From the NCBI GenBank assembly GCA_031266495.1, contig JAISAX010000781.1:1-13869 (forward strand): a stretch of DNA of 13,869 nt, written 5' to 3'. Positions 1-7,200 of this stretch are shown one piece after another. The stretch is from Opitutaceae bacterium. GTDB lineage: Bacteria; Verrucomicrobiota; Verrucomicrobiae; Opitutales; Opitutaceae. The stretch's first letter is position 1. The number at the start of each line of letters is the position of its first letter. The position numbers and the translations under genes are program-made. The notes under the pieces were generated by a model. The model ran no database searches. It saw only the letters and a list, made by a program, of their open reading frames with translations, and was not told where the DNA came from.

Positions 1-513
1 TTTACCAGCGCCCGCTTCACCATCCCGCGCATCGGCGGCTTCGGCCACGCCGTGCCTCTCGTCGGCGGACGCTGGCAACCCGGCGGCAAGGGCGCCTCCT
101 CTCGCATCGTGCGAACGGACTTCTCGCCCGAGACCGACATTTATGTCCTGGACCTGCGCGACGCCTGCGACGTCCCCGGCCTCCGGAAGCTCGAACGCGC
201 TTTCACCTATAAGCGCGCCGGACGCGGCCAGCTTGTCGTGGAGGACACCGTGGAGTTTTCGTCGCCGCAAACCTTCGGTGCCGCCCTGATCACCATGGGA
301 TCGATGAAACCGGAGTCGCCCGACACGCTTCTTTTCACCGACGGCCCGGCGCGTGTGCGGGTAAAAATCGAAAGCAGCGGCGGACCGTTCACCGTCACCA
401 CGCAGCCGGTCGAGACCAACCGTCCGCCCGTCCCGACGCGTGTGGGCATCGATTTCGCGCAGCCGGTCACCCGCGCCTCGCTGCGCTGCACAATCACGCC
501 CGTTGCCGACTAG
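1..513 (+). CDS. Heparinase II/III-like protein, C-terminal end (5'-partial)
   Basis: The reading frame is open from the first base and stops at 511-513, giving the last 170 residues of a longer protein. The segment resembles the C-terminal beta-sandwich of heparinase II/III-type polysaccharide lyases: an early G-F-G-H-A-V-P-L-V stretch followed by G-G-R-W-Q (the family has S-x-x-H-N-x-P-L-x-x-G-x-x-Q here), then a D-I-Y-V-L-D-L-R-D-A strand and a later V-V-E-D-T-V-E-F strand. Family members cleave uronic-acid polysaccharides by beta-elimination, often after export; the barrel and catalytic residues would lie left of the window, so substrate cannot be judged. An internal GTG at 52 is not the real start, because the homologous sequence runs upstream of it. 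The gene converges with the oxidoreductase at 944-2155 across a repeat cluster. Assignment to the superfamily is fairly secure; the exact lyase family is not. Confidence 0.75.
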   Translation, partial: FTSARFTIPRIGGFGHAVPLVGGRWQPGGKGASSRIVRTDFSPETDIYVLDLRDACDVPGLRKLERAFTYKRAGRGQLVVEDTVEFSSPQTFGAALITMGSMKPESPDTLLFTDGPARVRVKIESSGGPFTVTTQPVETNRPPVPTRVGIDFAQPVTRASLRCTITPVAD

Positions 514-596
514 CCCGGATATTTCATGTTTTTTGTGGAGAGACCGAAGCGATGACGACACGCATCAAAAGAGGAGGAGAAACGTCCCTGTGCGTC

Positions 597-630
597 GGGG
601 CGCATTTCAAAAACCGGACATATTCCGGAG
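597..630 (+). repeat. Composite repeat end, copy 1
   Basis: The stretch contains GCGCATTTCAAAAACCGGAC followed by ATATTCCGGAG, then runs directly into the GC-palindrome cluster. Near copies occur at 887-910 (opposite orientation) and 8573-8603 (same orientation). Together with 887-910 it closes the palindrome cluster like terminal inverted repeats. Confidence 0.6.
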
Positions 631-633
631 GTG

Positions 634-864
634 GAGCGGGCGTCTCGCCCGCTCCGGCGTGGCACGGGCATCCTTGCCCGTGAACGCTGCCTCACCGCGT
701 GGCACGGGCTTCCAGCCCGTGGACGGCGAAGCCGCCGGATCGGAGGTGACAGTGGCGCGGGCGTCTCGCCCGCAAGCGTTGCCTCTCCGTCCGAGGTGGC
801 ACGGGCATCCTTGCCCGTGAGCGTTGCCACTCGGCGAGTGGCACAGACGTTTGTCAGAAAAAAA
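634..864. repeat. Cluster of GC-rich palindromic repeats (five units plus one relative)
   Basis: This holds most of the gene-free stretch 514-943. Hairpin units lie at about 634-654 (stem GAGCGGGCG, loop TCT), 659-683 (CACGGGCA/TGCCCGTG), 699-722 (CACGGGCT/AGCCCGTG), 752-774 (GCGGGCG/CGCCCGC) and 796-821 (CACGGGCA/TGCCCGTG). A diverged relative beginning GTGGCACAGACG is at about 839-864. Most units start with GTGGC. The spacers are irregular and unrelated in length, so this is not CRISPR. The cluster lies between two convergent genes, where hairpins could end or stabilise transcripts, but similar units also sit inside uvrA. No credible gene was seen in 514-943. Confidence 0.85.
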
Positions 865-886
865 CCGCGCCACAGCTTTGCTTGCT

Positions 887-910
887 GCATGTCCACTTTT
901 TGAGATGCGC
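887..910 (-). repeat. Composite repeat end, copy 2 (inverted)
   Basis: Read on the minus strand this begins GCGCATCTCAAAAAGTGGAC, matching the start of the copies at 597 and 8573. It faces copy 1, so the palindrome cluster between them is bounded by imperfect inverted repeats, giving a unit of about 314 bp (597-910). Confidence 0.6.
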
Positions 911-943
911 TCACGTCCCGGTGCCTCGTGTGTGCGTTGCTGC

Positions 944-2155
944 CTATGCTCTCGCCGCGCCCGGGCATTCGCTTCCGGCAAAGTACCGCTCCAGCCGGAC
1001 GGAAATGCGCGGCACGGACAGGGCACCTCCTCCGGCGCGGAGCGATTCCGTGGCGCGACAACCGGCGGCCACACTCTCGCGGGCGGCAAGCGGAGAAGTT
1101 TTTGTCGGACCGCCCTCGCGGGCAAAACGCAAGAACTCGGCCGAAATTCGCGAATCGGAGCCACCATGCCCGCCCGCGCCCGACGGCTTCACGCGATAAA
1201 CCCGGCTCCCCGACGCATCGTAGTCGGTCCGGCGCGTATTCCATACGCGGATCACCGTATCCGCCCCGCCATCACCGAAGTTTTCCAGCCTCCCTTCCGT
1301 TCCGATAAACGTGTAGTTTCGCCAATAGTCGGGCGTGTAGTGACATTGCATATACACAGCCTGAATCCCGTTATCGAGGAGCATTTGCATCGACGCCAGA
1401 TCCTCGACATCGATCCGATGGTTGAGACCGCAGGCGCGCATCGGCGGCCAGACGCGCCTGGCCGGGATGCCGACGCGCGGGACACGCGTGGCAGGCAGAC
1501 GATCCCGGATGCCACCGTATAGTGTGAGCGCCCCCATCCCGCTCACCCGGCGCGTGTATCCGCCGCAAAGCCAGTGGATCACGTCAATGTCATGCGCGGC
1601 CTTTTGCAGGAGAAGCCCGGTCGAATACCGGCGTTCGGCATGCCAGTCGTGAAAATAGAAATCACCGCCGTGGCCCACGAAGTGGCGCACCCAGCACGCC
1701 TTCACCTCGCCGATGGCTCCGCCGTCGATCAGCTCCTTCATCTTTCGGACGAAGGGCATGTGGCGCATGTTGTGACCGACGTAAAGACGGGCGCCGGATT
1801 TTGCCGCCGCCGCCAGGATGCGGTCGCAACCGGCGATCGTGATCGCCATGGGCTTTTCGAGATAAACGGCGAGTCCGCGACCGAGCGCCGCCGCGGCCTG
1901 CTCCTCGTGCAGGAAATCGGGCGTGCCGATGAGCACCGCGTCGAGGTCGCGTTGCAGGAGCTTGCGATAGTCGGCGGTGACGAAAATGTCCCGGCCAAAA
2001 TCGGCGCGGTTTTTTTCAAGCGTGGCCGGATTGATGTCGCAACAGGCAACGATGCGCGCCCGGCTCCGGGAGCGCATCCGGTGAATGACGCCGGCGAGAT
2101 ACCCGCCGCGTCCGCCGGAGCCGATGATGCCGATTTGAAGTGGTCGGGAGCGCAT
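944..2155 (-). CDS. Gfo/Idh/MocA family oxidoreductase
   Basis: A complete 403-residue protein of ordinary family length. The N-terminal Rossmann fold shows I-G-I-I-G-S-G-G-R-G-G at about residues 8-18, an acidic residue ending beta-2 (C-C-D, residue 40), and the family's E-K-P at 100-102, where the lysine contacts nicotinamide and substrate. G-H-N follows at 127-129, and K-A-A-H-D-I-D-V-I-H-W at 185-195 matches the second catalytic segment. These enzymes oxidise or reduce sugars, inositols and sugar acids with NAD(P); no signal peptide is visible, so it should be cytoplasmic. The C-terminal segment with G-G-H-G-G-S-D-S-R-I and A-A-R-E is typical. It is transcribed divergently from the AraC regulator, which is its likely controller. 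There is no Shine-Dalgarno sequence before the ATG. The specific substrate cannot be read from sequence. Confidence 0.92.
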   Translation of the reverse strand: MRSRPLQIGIIGSGGRGGYLAGVIHRMRSRSRARIVACCDINPATLEKNRADFGRDIFVTADYRKLLQRDLDAVLIGTPDFLHEEQAAAALGRGLAVYLEKPMAITIAGCDRILAAAAKSGARLYVGHNMRHMPFVRKMKELIDGGAIGEVKACWVRHFVGHGGDFYFHDWHAERRYSTGLLLQKAAHDIDVIHWLCGGYTRRVSGMGALTLYGGIRDRLPATRVPRVGIPARRVWPPMRACGLNHRIDVEDLASMQMLLDNGIQAVYMQCHYTPDYWRNYTFIGTEGRLENFGDGGADTVIRVWNTRRTDYDASGSRVYRVKPSGAGGHGGSDSRISAEFLRFAREGGPTKTSPLAARESVAAGCRATESLRAGGGALSVPRISVRLERYFAGSECPGAARA

Positions 2156-2234
2156 TCTGTAGTCTGGTTTTCAAAAGCCGGGATTGCGATGAAACCGGAG
2201 CCTGTTTCAGGGACGGCTTCATGTTTCCACGCAT

Positions 2235-2240
2235 ATTATA
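2235..2240 (-). promoter_or_regulatory. Putative -10 box for the oxidoreductase gene
   Basis: On the minus strand this reads TATAAT, an exact sigma-70 consensus -10. It is about 80 bp upstream of the oxidoreductase ATG, implying a leader of roughly 70 nt. At a 17-bp spacing the upstream hexamer (CATTGT) is a poor -35, as expected of an activator-dependent promoter. It abuts the 18-bp palindrome at 2241-2258. Confidence 0.5.
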
Positions 2241-2258
2241 TTTGCCGTTACTGGCAAA
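2241..2258. promoter_or_regulatory. 18-bp palindromic operator candidate
   Basis: The sequence is TTTGCCGTTACTGGCAAA: perfect 6-bp arms TTTGCC/GGCAAA around a 6-bp centre whose middle TA is also symmetric. It lies between the -35 and -10 positions of the putative oxidoreductase promoter and ends two bases before the first ATG of the AraC gene, so a bound protein could affect both genes. No other copy was noticed in the window. Binding by the adjacent AraC protein is inference. Confidence 0.5.
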
Positions 2259-2260
2259 CA

Positions 2261-3163
2261 ATGACCCTATCGATCAAAAACATGCCCGGATCGATGGACA
2301 CAACCGCACAATCGATGCTTGCAAAAATGGCGCGCAGCCTGCCCGACCCCGGCGACTATTATCAAGGCAGGCAGCACAATGCGCGCGGGTTGCCGGACAA
2401 CATTCTGCTTTTTTTCCGGGGCGGCGCGAAATCGTTGTCCGATCCCGACACGCCGCGCCATTTTCACCACCGCCACGTGCTGGTGATCCCGTTGTCGGGC
2501 CGAGGCCGGATGGTGGTGGACGGGCGGACCTATGTTCTGGAACCCGGACGGTGCGCCCTGATTTTTCCGTATCAGTTTCACCACTTCATGTCATCTTCCG
2601 GCGAACGCACGGAATGGCTGTTTGTCACCTTCGAATGGCCGGGACATGGCGTGAACGGCACGATCTTTATCCCGAAGGCGGGGGATTTTTATCCGGATTT
2701 GCCGCGATTACTGGAAGATTACCGGAGTCCGGCGCACAACAGCGGGGACCGTTTGGCACACAGGCTGGCGTTGCTGGTGATGGAGCTTGCTTCCGCCAAA
2801 CCGGCGCGGGCGGAAAGCCGGAAGCGCGCGAATGCCAGCGAGGGATTGTTGTTGAAAATGCACGACATCGTCACCGGAAACATGGGGCGTCCCCCGGTCG
2901 TATCCGGGATTGCGCGACAACTCGGCATTTCGCCCGGCCATTTTCGCGCCCGTTTCCGGACCATTGCCGGAAAGAGTCCCCGCCAGTTCCATCGGGAGAT
3001 GCGTTTGCAAAAGGCGGCCGAGTTGCTGGTGCAGAACGGGCTGACTGTCGCGGAAACCGCCGCCGCTTGCGGTTGGGAATCCCCCTTCGCTTTCAGCCGC
3101 GCCTTTCGCGCCCACTGGGGCAAATCTCCCAAACGCTTCGCGTTGTTTGCCAAAAAAACCTGA
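2261..3163 (+). CDS. AraC family transcriptional regulator
   Basis: A 300-residue protein with the usual AraC layout. The N-terminal half is a cupin-like sensing domain with histidines in H-F-H-H-R-H (68-72) and a V-I-P-L-S-G-R-G run followed by L-E-P-G-R-C (about 76-98). The C-terminal 100 residues carry two helix-turn-helix motifs: V-S-G-I-A-R-Q-L-G-I-S-P-G-H-F (about 214-228) and L-T-V-A-E-T-A-A-A-C-G-W (261-272), then F-S-R-A-F-R and the closing K-S-P-K-R-F. Sugar-responsive AraC proteins of this kind usually activate a neighbouring catabolic gene, here the divergent oxidoreductase. The start is uncertain: ATG codons at 2261, 2282 and 2294 are in frame and none has a Shine-Dalgarno sequence. 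2261 gives the normal family length but abuts the palindrome; 2282 or 2294 would leave it fully upstream. The frame stays open far upstream only because it runs antisense to the oxidoreductase. Confidence 0.9.
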   Translation: MTLSIKNMPGSMDTTAQSMLAKMARSLPDPGDYYQGRQHNARGLPDNILLFFRGGAKSLSDPDTPRHFHHRHVLVIPLSGRGRMVVDGRTYVLEPGRCALIFPYQFHHFMSSSGERTEWLFVTFEWPGHGVNGTIFIPKAGDFYPDLPRLLEDYRSPAHNSGDRLAHRLALLVMELASAKPARAESRKRANASEGLLLKMHDIVTGNMGRPPVVSGIARQLGISPGHFRARFRTIAGKSPRQFHREMRLQKAAELLVQNGLTVAETAAACGWESPFAFSRAFRAHWGKSPKRFALFAKKT

Positions 3164-3192
3164 CCTCCCGCTCAGGAACGGGCCCATCTGGC

Positions 3193-3368
3193 GGTTCTTC
3201 ACAGAACTTAGTGGCGACTGACAACAGGGAACAAATCAAGTTTGCAACAAAAGAAGAGGATTCGAGATCGGTAATTAGCTGGGGAGCGGAAACCTCGTGG
3301 TAATCCTTCGAGGCACATCATGTCTTCTTCTCTCTGTATTCAATTACCACCAAATTCTGTGAAGAACC
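3193..3368. mobile_element. MITE-like non-coding element with imperfect terminal inverted repeats
   Basis: The left end begins GGTTCTTCACAGAACTTAGT and the right end, read on the minus strand, begins GGTTCTTCACAGAATTTGGT. The first 14 bases are identical and about 30 of the first 38 match. The 176-bp element has no credible coding sequence, and its AT content is high: I count 29 G/C in 3241-3300 and 23 in 3301-3360. The ends recall those of ISL3-family elements, which start GG-T-TCTT, but this is from memory. No 8-bp target duplication is visible in the flanks, so the insertion is old or the boundary is wrong. Confidence 0.45.
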
Positions 3369-3413
3369 TTGAAAGTATCCCTCAGAACGACGGAAAACCA
3401 CCTTATCTAAGCG

Positions 3414-3431
3414 CCATTCCGGCCTGACCCC
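3414..3431 (-). repeat. 18-bp inverted repeat, left copy
   Basis: Reads CCATTCCGGCCTGACCCC; its exact reverse complement is at 3973-3990. The pair brackets the toxin tail and immunity gene. GGGGTCAGGCC-type ends are known from REP-like elements associated with RAYT (Y1 transposase) genes, though no such gene is in the window. Confidence 0.6.
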
Positions 3432-3481
3432 ATCCGCCTGCCCACCGAGTGGCGCTGATCCACTCAACGGCAAGGGAGGCT

Positions 3482-3625
3482 GTGAATCCGAAGAATGGCC
3501 GCTCATACCACATCAATGAAGCCAACAGCTTCGGAGAGCCGTCGCACATCGACGTCAACCGCCCGCGTAATTTCGATGGACTTGATAAAAAGAAACTGCC
3601 CTTTGGGTCGGAAGGAGGAGACTGA
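3482..3625 (+). pseudogene. C-terminal tip of a polymorphic (RHS-type) toxin, 5'-truncated remnant
   Basis: In frame with the stop at 3623-3625 there are 47 codons containing G-R-S-Y-H-I-N, then G-E-P-S-H-I-D-V-N-R-P-R, then K-K-K-L-P-F-G. Short, polar, His/Asp/Pro-rich endings of this kind are typical of toxin tips on RHS and contact-dependent proteins. The frame is open only back to 3428 (stop at 3425-3427), with no family-like sequence, start codon or RHS repeats upstream, so this is a displaced or decayed end piece. It ends one base before the ATG of an Imm32-like immunity gene, the order expected for toxin and antidote. The translation does not let me name the toxin family, and the fragment may retain too little of the domain to be active. 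Confidence 0.5.
3613..3618 (+). promoter_or_regulatory. Strong Shine-Dalgarno sequence for the immunity gene
   Basis: AGGAGG lies 8 nt before the ATG at 3627, inside the last codons of the toxin remnant. It decides the start at 3627 rather than the in-frame ATG at 3495, whose extension does not look like protein of this family. The six complete core genes in the window have no comparable site. Confidence 0.8.
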
Positions 3626-3626
3626 C

Positions 3627-3887
3627 ATGATCTTCACGGTTGAAATCAAGGGTGACCCGAAACGTGACGCCGAGGTCGAAGTGTATCTCGACGACGAAGC
3701 GCTTCAGTCGCTTATCAAGCGGCTAGAACTGCTGAAGAAAAACGGAGGCCACACGCACTTCATGACGCCGGGTTGGGCGGGCAACGATCTAACCGAAGAA
3801 AAAATGGTTACGTCGAACGACCTGATAAACCACCTCCGCATTACGGTGGTGCCTACTCCAACGAGACCACCTACAAGCCAACCATAA
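3627..3887 (+). CDS. Imm32-like immunity protein
   Basis: An 86-residue protein whose first 76 residues match the pattern I know for Imm32: an N-terminal beta strand (M-I-F-T-V-E-I-K-G), a helix rich in Leu/Lys (L-Q-S-L-I-K-R-L-E-L-L-K-K), H-T-H-F-M-T-P-G-W-A-G-N-D-L at about 42-55, and a closing I-N-H-L-R-I-T-V-V-P at about 67-76. Imm32 proteins are small cytoplasmic antidotes that bind and neutralise the tip of a cognate polymorphic toxin. The gene follows a toxin-tail remnant by one base and has a perfect Shine-Dalgarno. The last ten residues (P-T-P-T-R-P-P-T-S-Q) look like read-through into a repeated sequence, so the ancestral stop may have been lost. Base composition is lower in GC than the neighbouring core genes. 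Such orphan immunity genes can protect against toxins of related strains. Confidence 0.7.
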   Translation: MIFTVEIKGDPKRDAEVEVYLDDEALQSLIKRLELLKKNGGHTHFMTPGWAGNDLTEEKMVTSNDLINHLRITVVPTPTRPPTSQP

Positions 3888-3939
3888 GCACTGGCCAAAC
3901 CGTGGATCTTCAACCAACAAGCCAACCCATAAGCATGGC
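3873..3939 (+). repeat. Imperfect direct repeat at the 3' end of the immunity gene
   Basis: ACAAGCCAACCATAAGCACTGG at 3873 is nearly repeated at 3917 as ACAAGCCAACCCATAAGCATGG, a 44-bp shift. The first copy contains the stop codon of the Imm32-like gene. Confidence 0.45.
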
Positions 3940-3960
3940 GTGCCAAGTTGCGTGAAAGGC

Positions 3961-4005
3961 GAAAATGCCGAAGGGGTCAGGCCGGAATGGGAAAATGCCG
4001 AAGGG
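3961..4005 (+). repeat. 15-bp direct repeat, 30-bp period
   Basis: GAAAATGCCGAAGGG occurs at 3961-3975 and again at 3991-4005. The first copy overlaps the right arm of the 18-bp inverted pair (3973-3990). A degenerate GAGGTCAGGCCCC follows the second copy near 4016-4028, so the element appears partly duplicated. Confidence 0.6.
3973..3990 (+). repeat. 18-bp inverted repeat, right copy
   Basis: Reads GGGGTCAGGCCGGAATGG, the exact reverse complement of 3414-3431. The two copies enclose 577 bp containing the toxin tail and the Imm32-like gene. Confidence 0.6.
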
Positions 4006-4219
4006 CAAGGCGAGCGAGGTCAGGCCCCCCCCCGCCGCCGCTCCCGGTGTGAAAATCGAAAACACCACCAGGCTCTCATCCGGCCTGATGCCGCAGTGAA
4101 AACAGAGCGGACATGCAGGGACTTCGTTTGCGAAACCCGAGCATACAGACCGGTGGCGCTGCATGGCGGGAATCCGCGTCGTAGTTAAAAACTCACGACA
4201 GCGTTGCCGGGTCGCCCGT
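4006..4219. other. Intergenic stretch with no recognisable gene
   Basis: With 3888-4005 this completes a 332-bp gene-free gap downstream of uvrA. It contains a run of nine C at about 4025-4033. Short open frames on both strands here have no recognisable family features. A five-T run on the minus strand downstream of uvrA follows only a 4-bp stem, so no terminator is called. Confidence 0.5.
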
Positions 4220-7200
4220 TCAGCGCTCCGCCTCGCGCCAGCGTTTCAGCGCCTGGCCGGTGAGGCTGCGCTGCTCGCTCTTGATCCCGGCCCGAGGACC
4301 GGCATAGATGATCTCGCCGCCCGCGCTGCCGCCGCCGGGGCCGAGATCGATCAGCCAGTCGGCGATGTTGATCACGTCGAGATTGTGCTCGATCACGATC
4401 AGCGTGTTGCCGGCGTCACGCAGCCTGAAAAGCAGGTCCATGAGATGCTGGATGTCCACCCAGTGCAGGCCGGTCGTGGGTTCGTCGAGAATGTAGAGCG
4501 TGTTGCCTTGTTGTCGCTTGCTGAGTTCGAGCGAGAGTTTTATCCGCTGCGCCTCGCCGCCGGAGAGCGTCGTGGCCGATTGCCCGAGCGTGAGGTAGCC
4601 GAGGCCAACGGCGTCGAGCGTGGCCAGCTTGTCCATCACGCGCGGGATGTTGCGGAAAAGGCCGATGGCATCGCGCACCGTCATGTCGAGGACGTCGGCG
4701 ATGGACTTGCCGTGAAAAAGCACTTCGAGCGTCTCGCGATTGAAACGCCGTCCGCCGCAACCCGGGCATGGCGCGTACGCATCGGCCATGAACTGCATGT
4801 CGAGTTTGATCACGCCGTCGCCCTGGCAACGTTCGCAGCGCCCGCCGCGGACGTTGAACGAAAAACGGCTGGCCTTGTAGCCGCGCACCTTGGCAAGCGG
4901 CACCTGCGCGAAGAGGTCGCGCAGCAGGTCCATGAGCCCGGTGTACGTCGCCGGATTGGAACGCGGCGAGCGACCGATCGGCGACTGGTCAACCTGCACG
5001 AGTTTCTCGAAAAAATCGAGGTGCTCGATGGCGCGGTGGGCGGCGGGGAGGGTTTTTGCTCCGTTGAGCTTGCGGGCGGCGGCGGTGGCGAGGATGTCGT
5101 TGACGAGCGTGCTCTTGCCCGAGCCGGAAACCCCGGTGACGCACGTCAGCAGGCCGACCGGGAAACGCGCGTCGATGCCGCGCAGGTTGTTGGCGCGGGC
5201 TTCGCGGACGGTGATGAACGCTCCGCCGGCGTCCTTGGTAACGGCGTCCCTGGTGACGGCCAGCTTGCGGGCGAGGTAGGGGCCGGTGCGCGTCTGGCGC
5301 GACGGCGCGGCCATGAGCGCCGCGGGCGTACCCTGAAACAGGATACGTCCGCCTCCGGTGCCGGCTTCGGGACCGAGTTCGACAATCTCGTCGGCCATGC
5401 GCATGGTCTCCTCGTCGTGCTCGACGACAAGGACGGTGTTGCCGTGGTCGCGCAACTCGCAAAGCGTGTCGAGGAGCTTCCGGTTGTCGTGCGGATGCAG
5501 CCCGATGCTCGGCTCGTCGAGGACGTAGATGACGCCCATCAGGCCCATGCCGAGTTGGGTGGCGAGGCGCACGCGCTGGGCCTCGCCGCCGGAGAGTGTG
5601 TCGTAGTCGCGATCGAGCGTCAGGTAGCCGAGACCGGTTTCGAGGAGGAAACGGAGGCGTTGTTCGATACCGGTGACGATCTCGCGCAGGGCGTCGTTGC
5701 CCGCGAGCGTTGCGGCCAGCCCGTCCGCAACGGCGTGCGCGGCGGCGACGTCGAGGCGGAAAAAATCGGTGATGCCGAGGGGCGTGGATTGGAGTGGCAC
5801 GGGCGTCCCGCCCGCAGGTTGACGTGGCATGGGCTTCCAGCCCGTGGGTTTGTCGTGGTGGCATGGGCTGGCAGCAGCCCCTGATTCCGAATCACACGGG
5901 CTGGAAGCCCGTGCCACGTCGGAAGGGCAACTCTCACGGGCTGGAAGCCCGTGCCACGCCCCGGATGCCCGCACAAATACGTTCGAACTGCGGGCATTCA
6001 GGCGCGTGCCGTGGCATTCGGGACACTCGCCGCTCACCATGTACGTGGTGAGCCGGGCGCGGAACCCGTCGCTGTCGGTCTCGCGAAAACTTTCCTCAAG
6101 GTCCGCGATCACCCCCGGGAAAGGCATGGCGCGAGGTTCGCGCATGCGTTTCAGTTTAAAGGCAAACAGCCGTTCGCCGGCTCCGAGCAGGATCGTGTCG
6201 CGGGTCTTTTCGGGCAGGTTTTTCCAGGGCGTGTCGGCATCGAACGGGAGCTGTTCGGCGAGTTGCTTGAGCTGGGCGTTATGTTTGATGATGAGGTTTT
6301 TTCCGCCAATCCGCCACGGCTTGATCGCCCCCTCGCGGACGGATTTTTCCGGATCGGGAATGACGAGTTCGGGCACGAAGCGGAGTTTTTTTCCGATGCC
6401 GCCGCACGTCGGGCACGCGCCTTCGGAGTGGTTGAAGGAAAAATGGCGCGGCATGAGTTTTTCGAAAACGTCGCCGCAAATCTCGCAGGCGAGCGTCTGG
6501 CTGAGGTGAATCTCGCGCCAGGGGTCGGCGGCGGATTTTTGCGCGAGGACGATGGCGCGGTCCTTGCCCTCGCGAAAGGCGAGTTCGAGCGAGTCGGCGA
6601 GGCGGCTGCGCTGGTCCTCGACGGCCACGAGGCGGTCCACGACGAGGTCCACGGCAATCTCGCGCGTACCGGCGGGGATGAGGCGGGGGTCGTCGAGGTT
6701 GCGGATGCCGACGCCGTTTTCGTTGTCGCCGTCGAGGCGGATGCGCTGGAAGCCGCGCTGGCGCAGGCGCGGTAGTTCTTCGCGCAATACGCTCGGACGA
6801 GCACGGAGCGCGGGCGCGAGCAGCATGATGCGCTGGCCGGCGGCTTCGGCGAGGACGCGCGCCACGTTGTCGTCGAGCGAACGCTGCACGACGCGGCCGC
6901 CGTCTTTCGGGCAACGCTGTTCGCCGTGGAGCGCCCAGAGGAGCCGGGCGTAGTCCGCGATTTCGGTGACGGTGGCGATGGTGCTGCGCGGCGAGCCGCC
7001 GCCGGTGCGCTGCTCGATGGCGAGGACGGGCGAGAGGCCGTGGATGAAATCAACGTCGGGCCGTTTCAGTTGTTCGAGCACCTGGCGCGCCTGCGTGGAG
7101 AGCGACTCCATGTACTTGCGGTAGCCCTCGGCGTAGATCGTGTCGAAGGCGAGCGACGATTTGCCCGATCCGGAGGGTCCCGTGATGACCACGAGCTTCC

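Noticed and set aside
634..864. CRISPR array
   Set aside because: Units vary in sequence and orientation, spacers are irregular, and no cas genes are present.
1574..2260. Upstream extension of the AraC frame
   Set aside because: It runs antisense through the oxidoreductase N-terminal half and adds no family-like sequence.
3495..3626. Longer N-terminus for the Imm32-like protein from the ATG at 3495
   Set aside because: This frame overlaps the toxin tail in a different frame, has no family character, and the perfect Shine-Dalgarno points to 3627.
3910..4164. Minus-strand 84-codon frame with some hydrophobic residues
   Set aside because: It is built over the GAAAATGCCGAAGGG repeats and shows no convincing protein features.
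4180..4219. Rho-independent terminator after uvrA
   Set aside because: A T-run follows on the minus strand, but the only stem I can draw before it is about 4 bp.
4163..5884. Long plus-strand open frame (573 codons) across the 3' half of uvrA
   Set aside because: It is antisense to conserved UvrA ATPase motifs and its translation is the low-complexity, Val/Ala/Glu-rich shadow expected in high-GC DNA.
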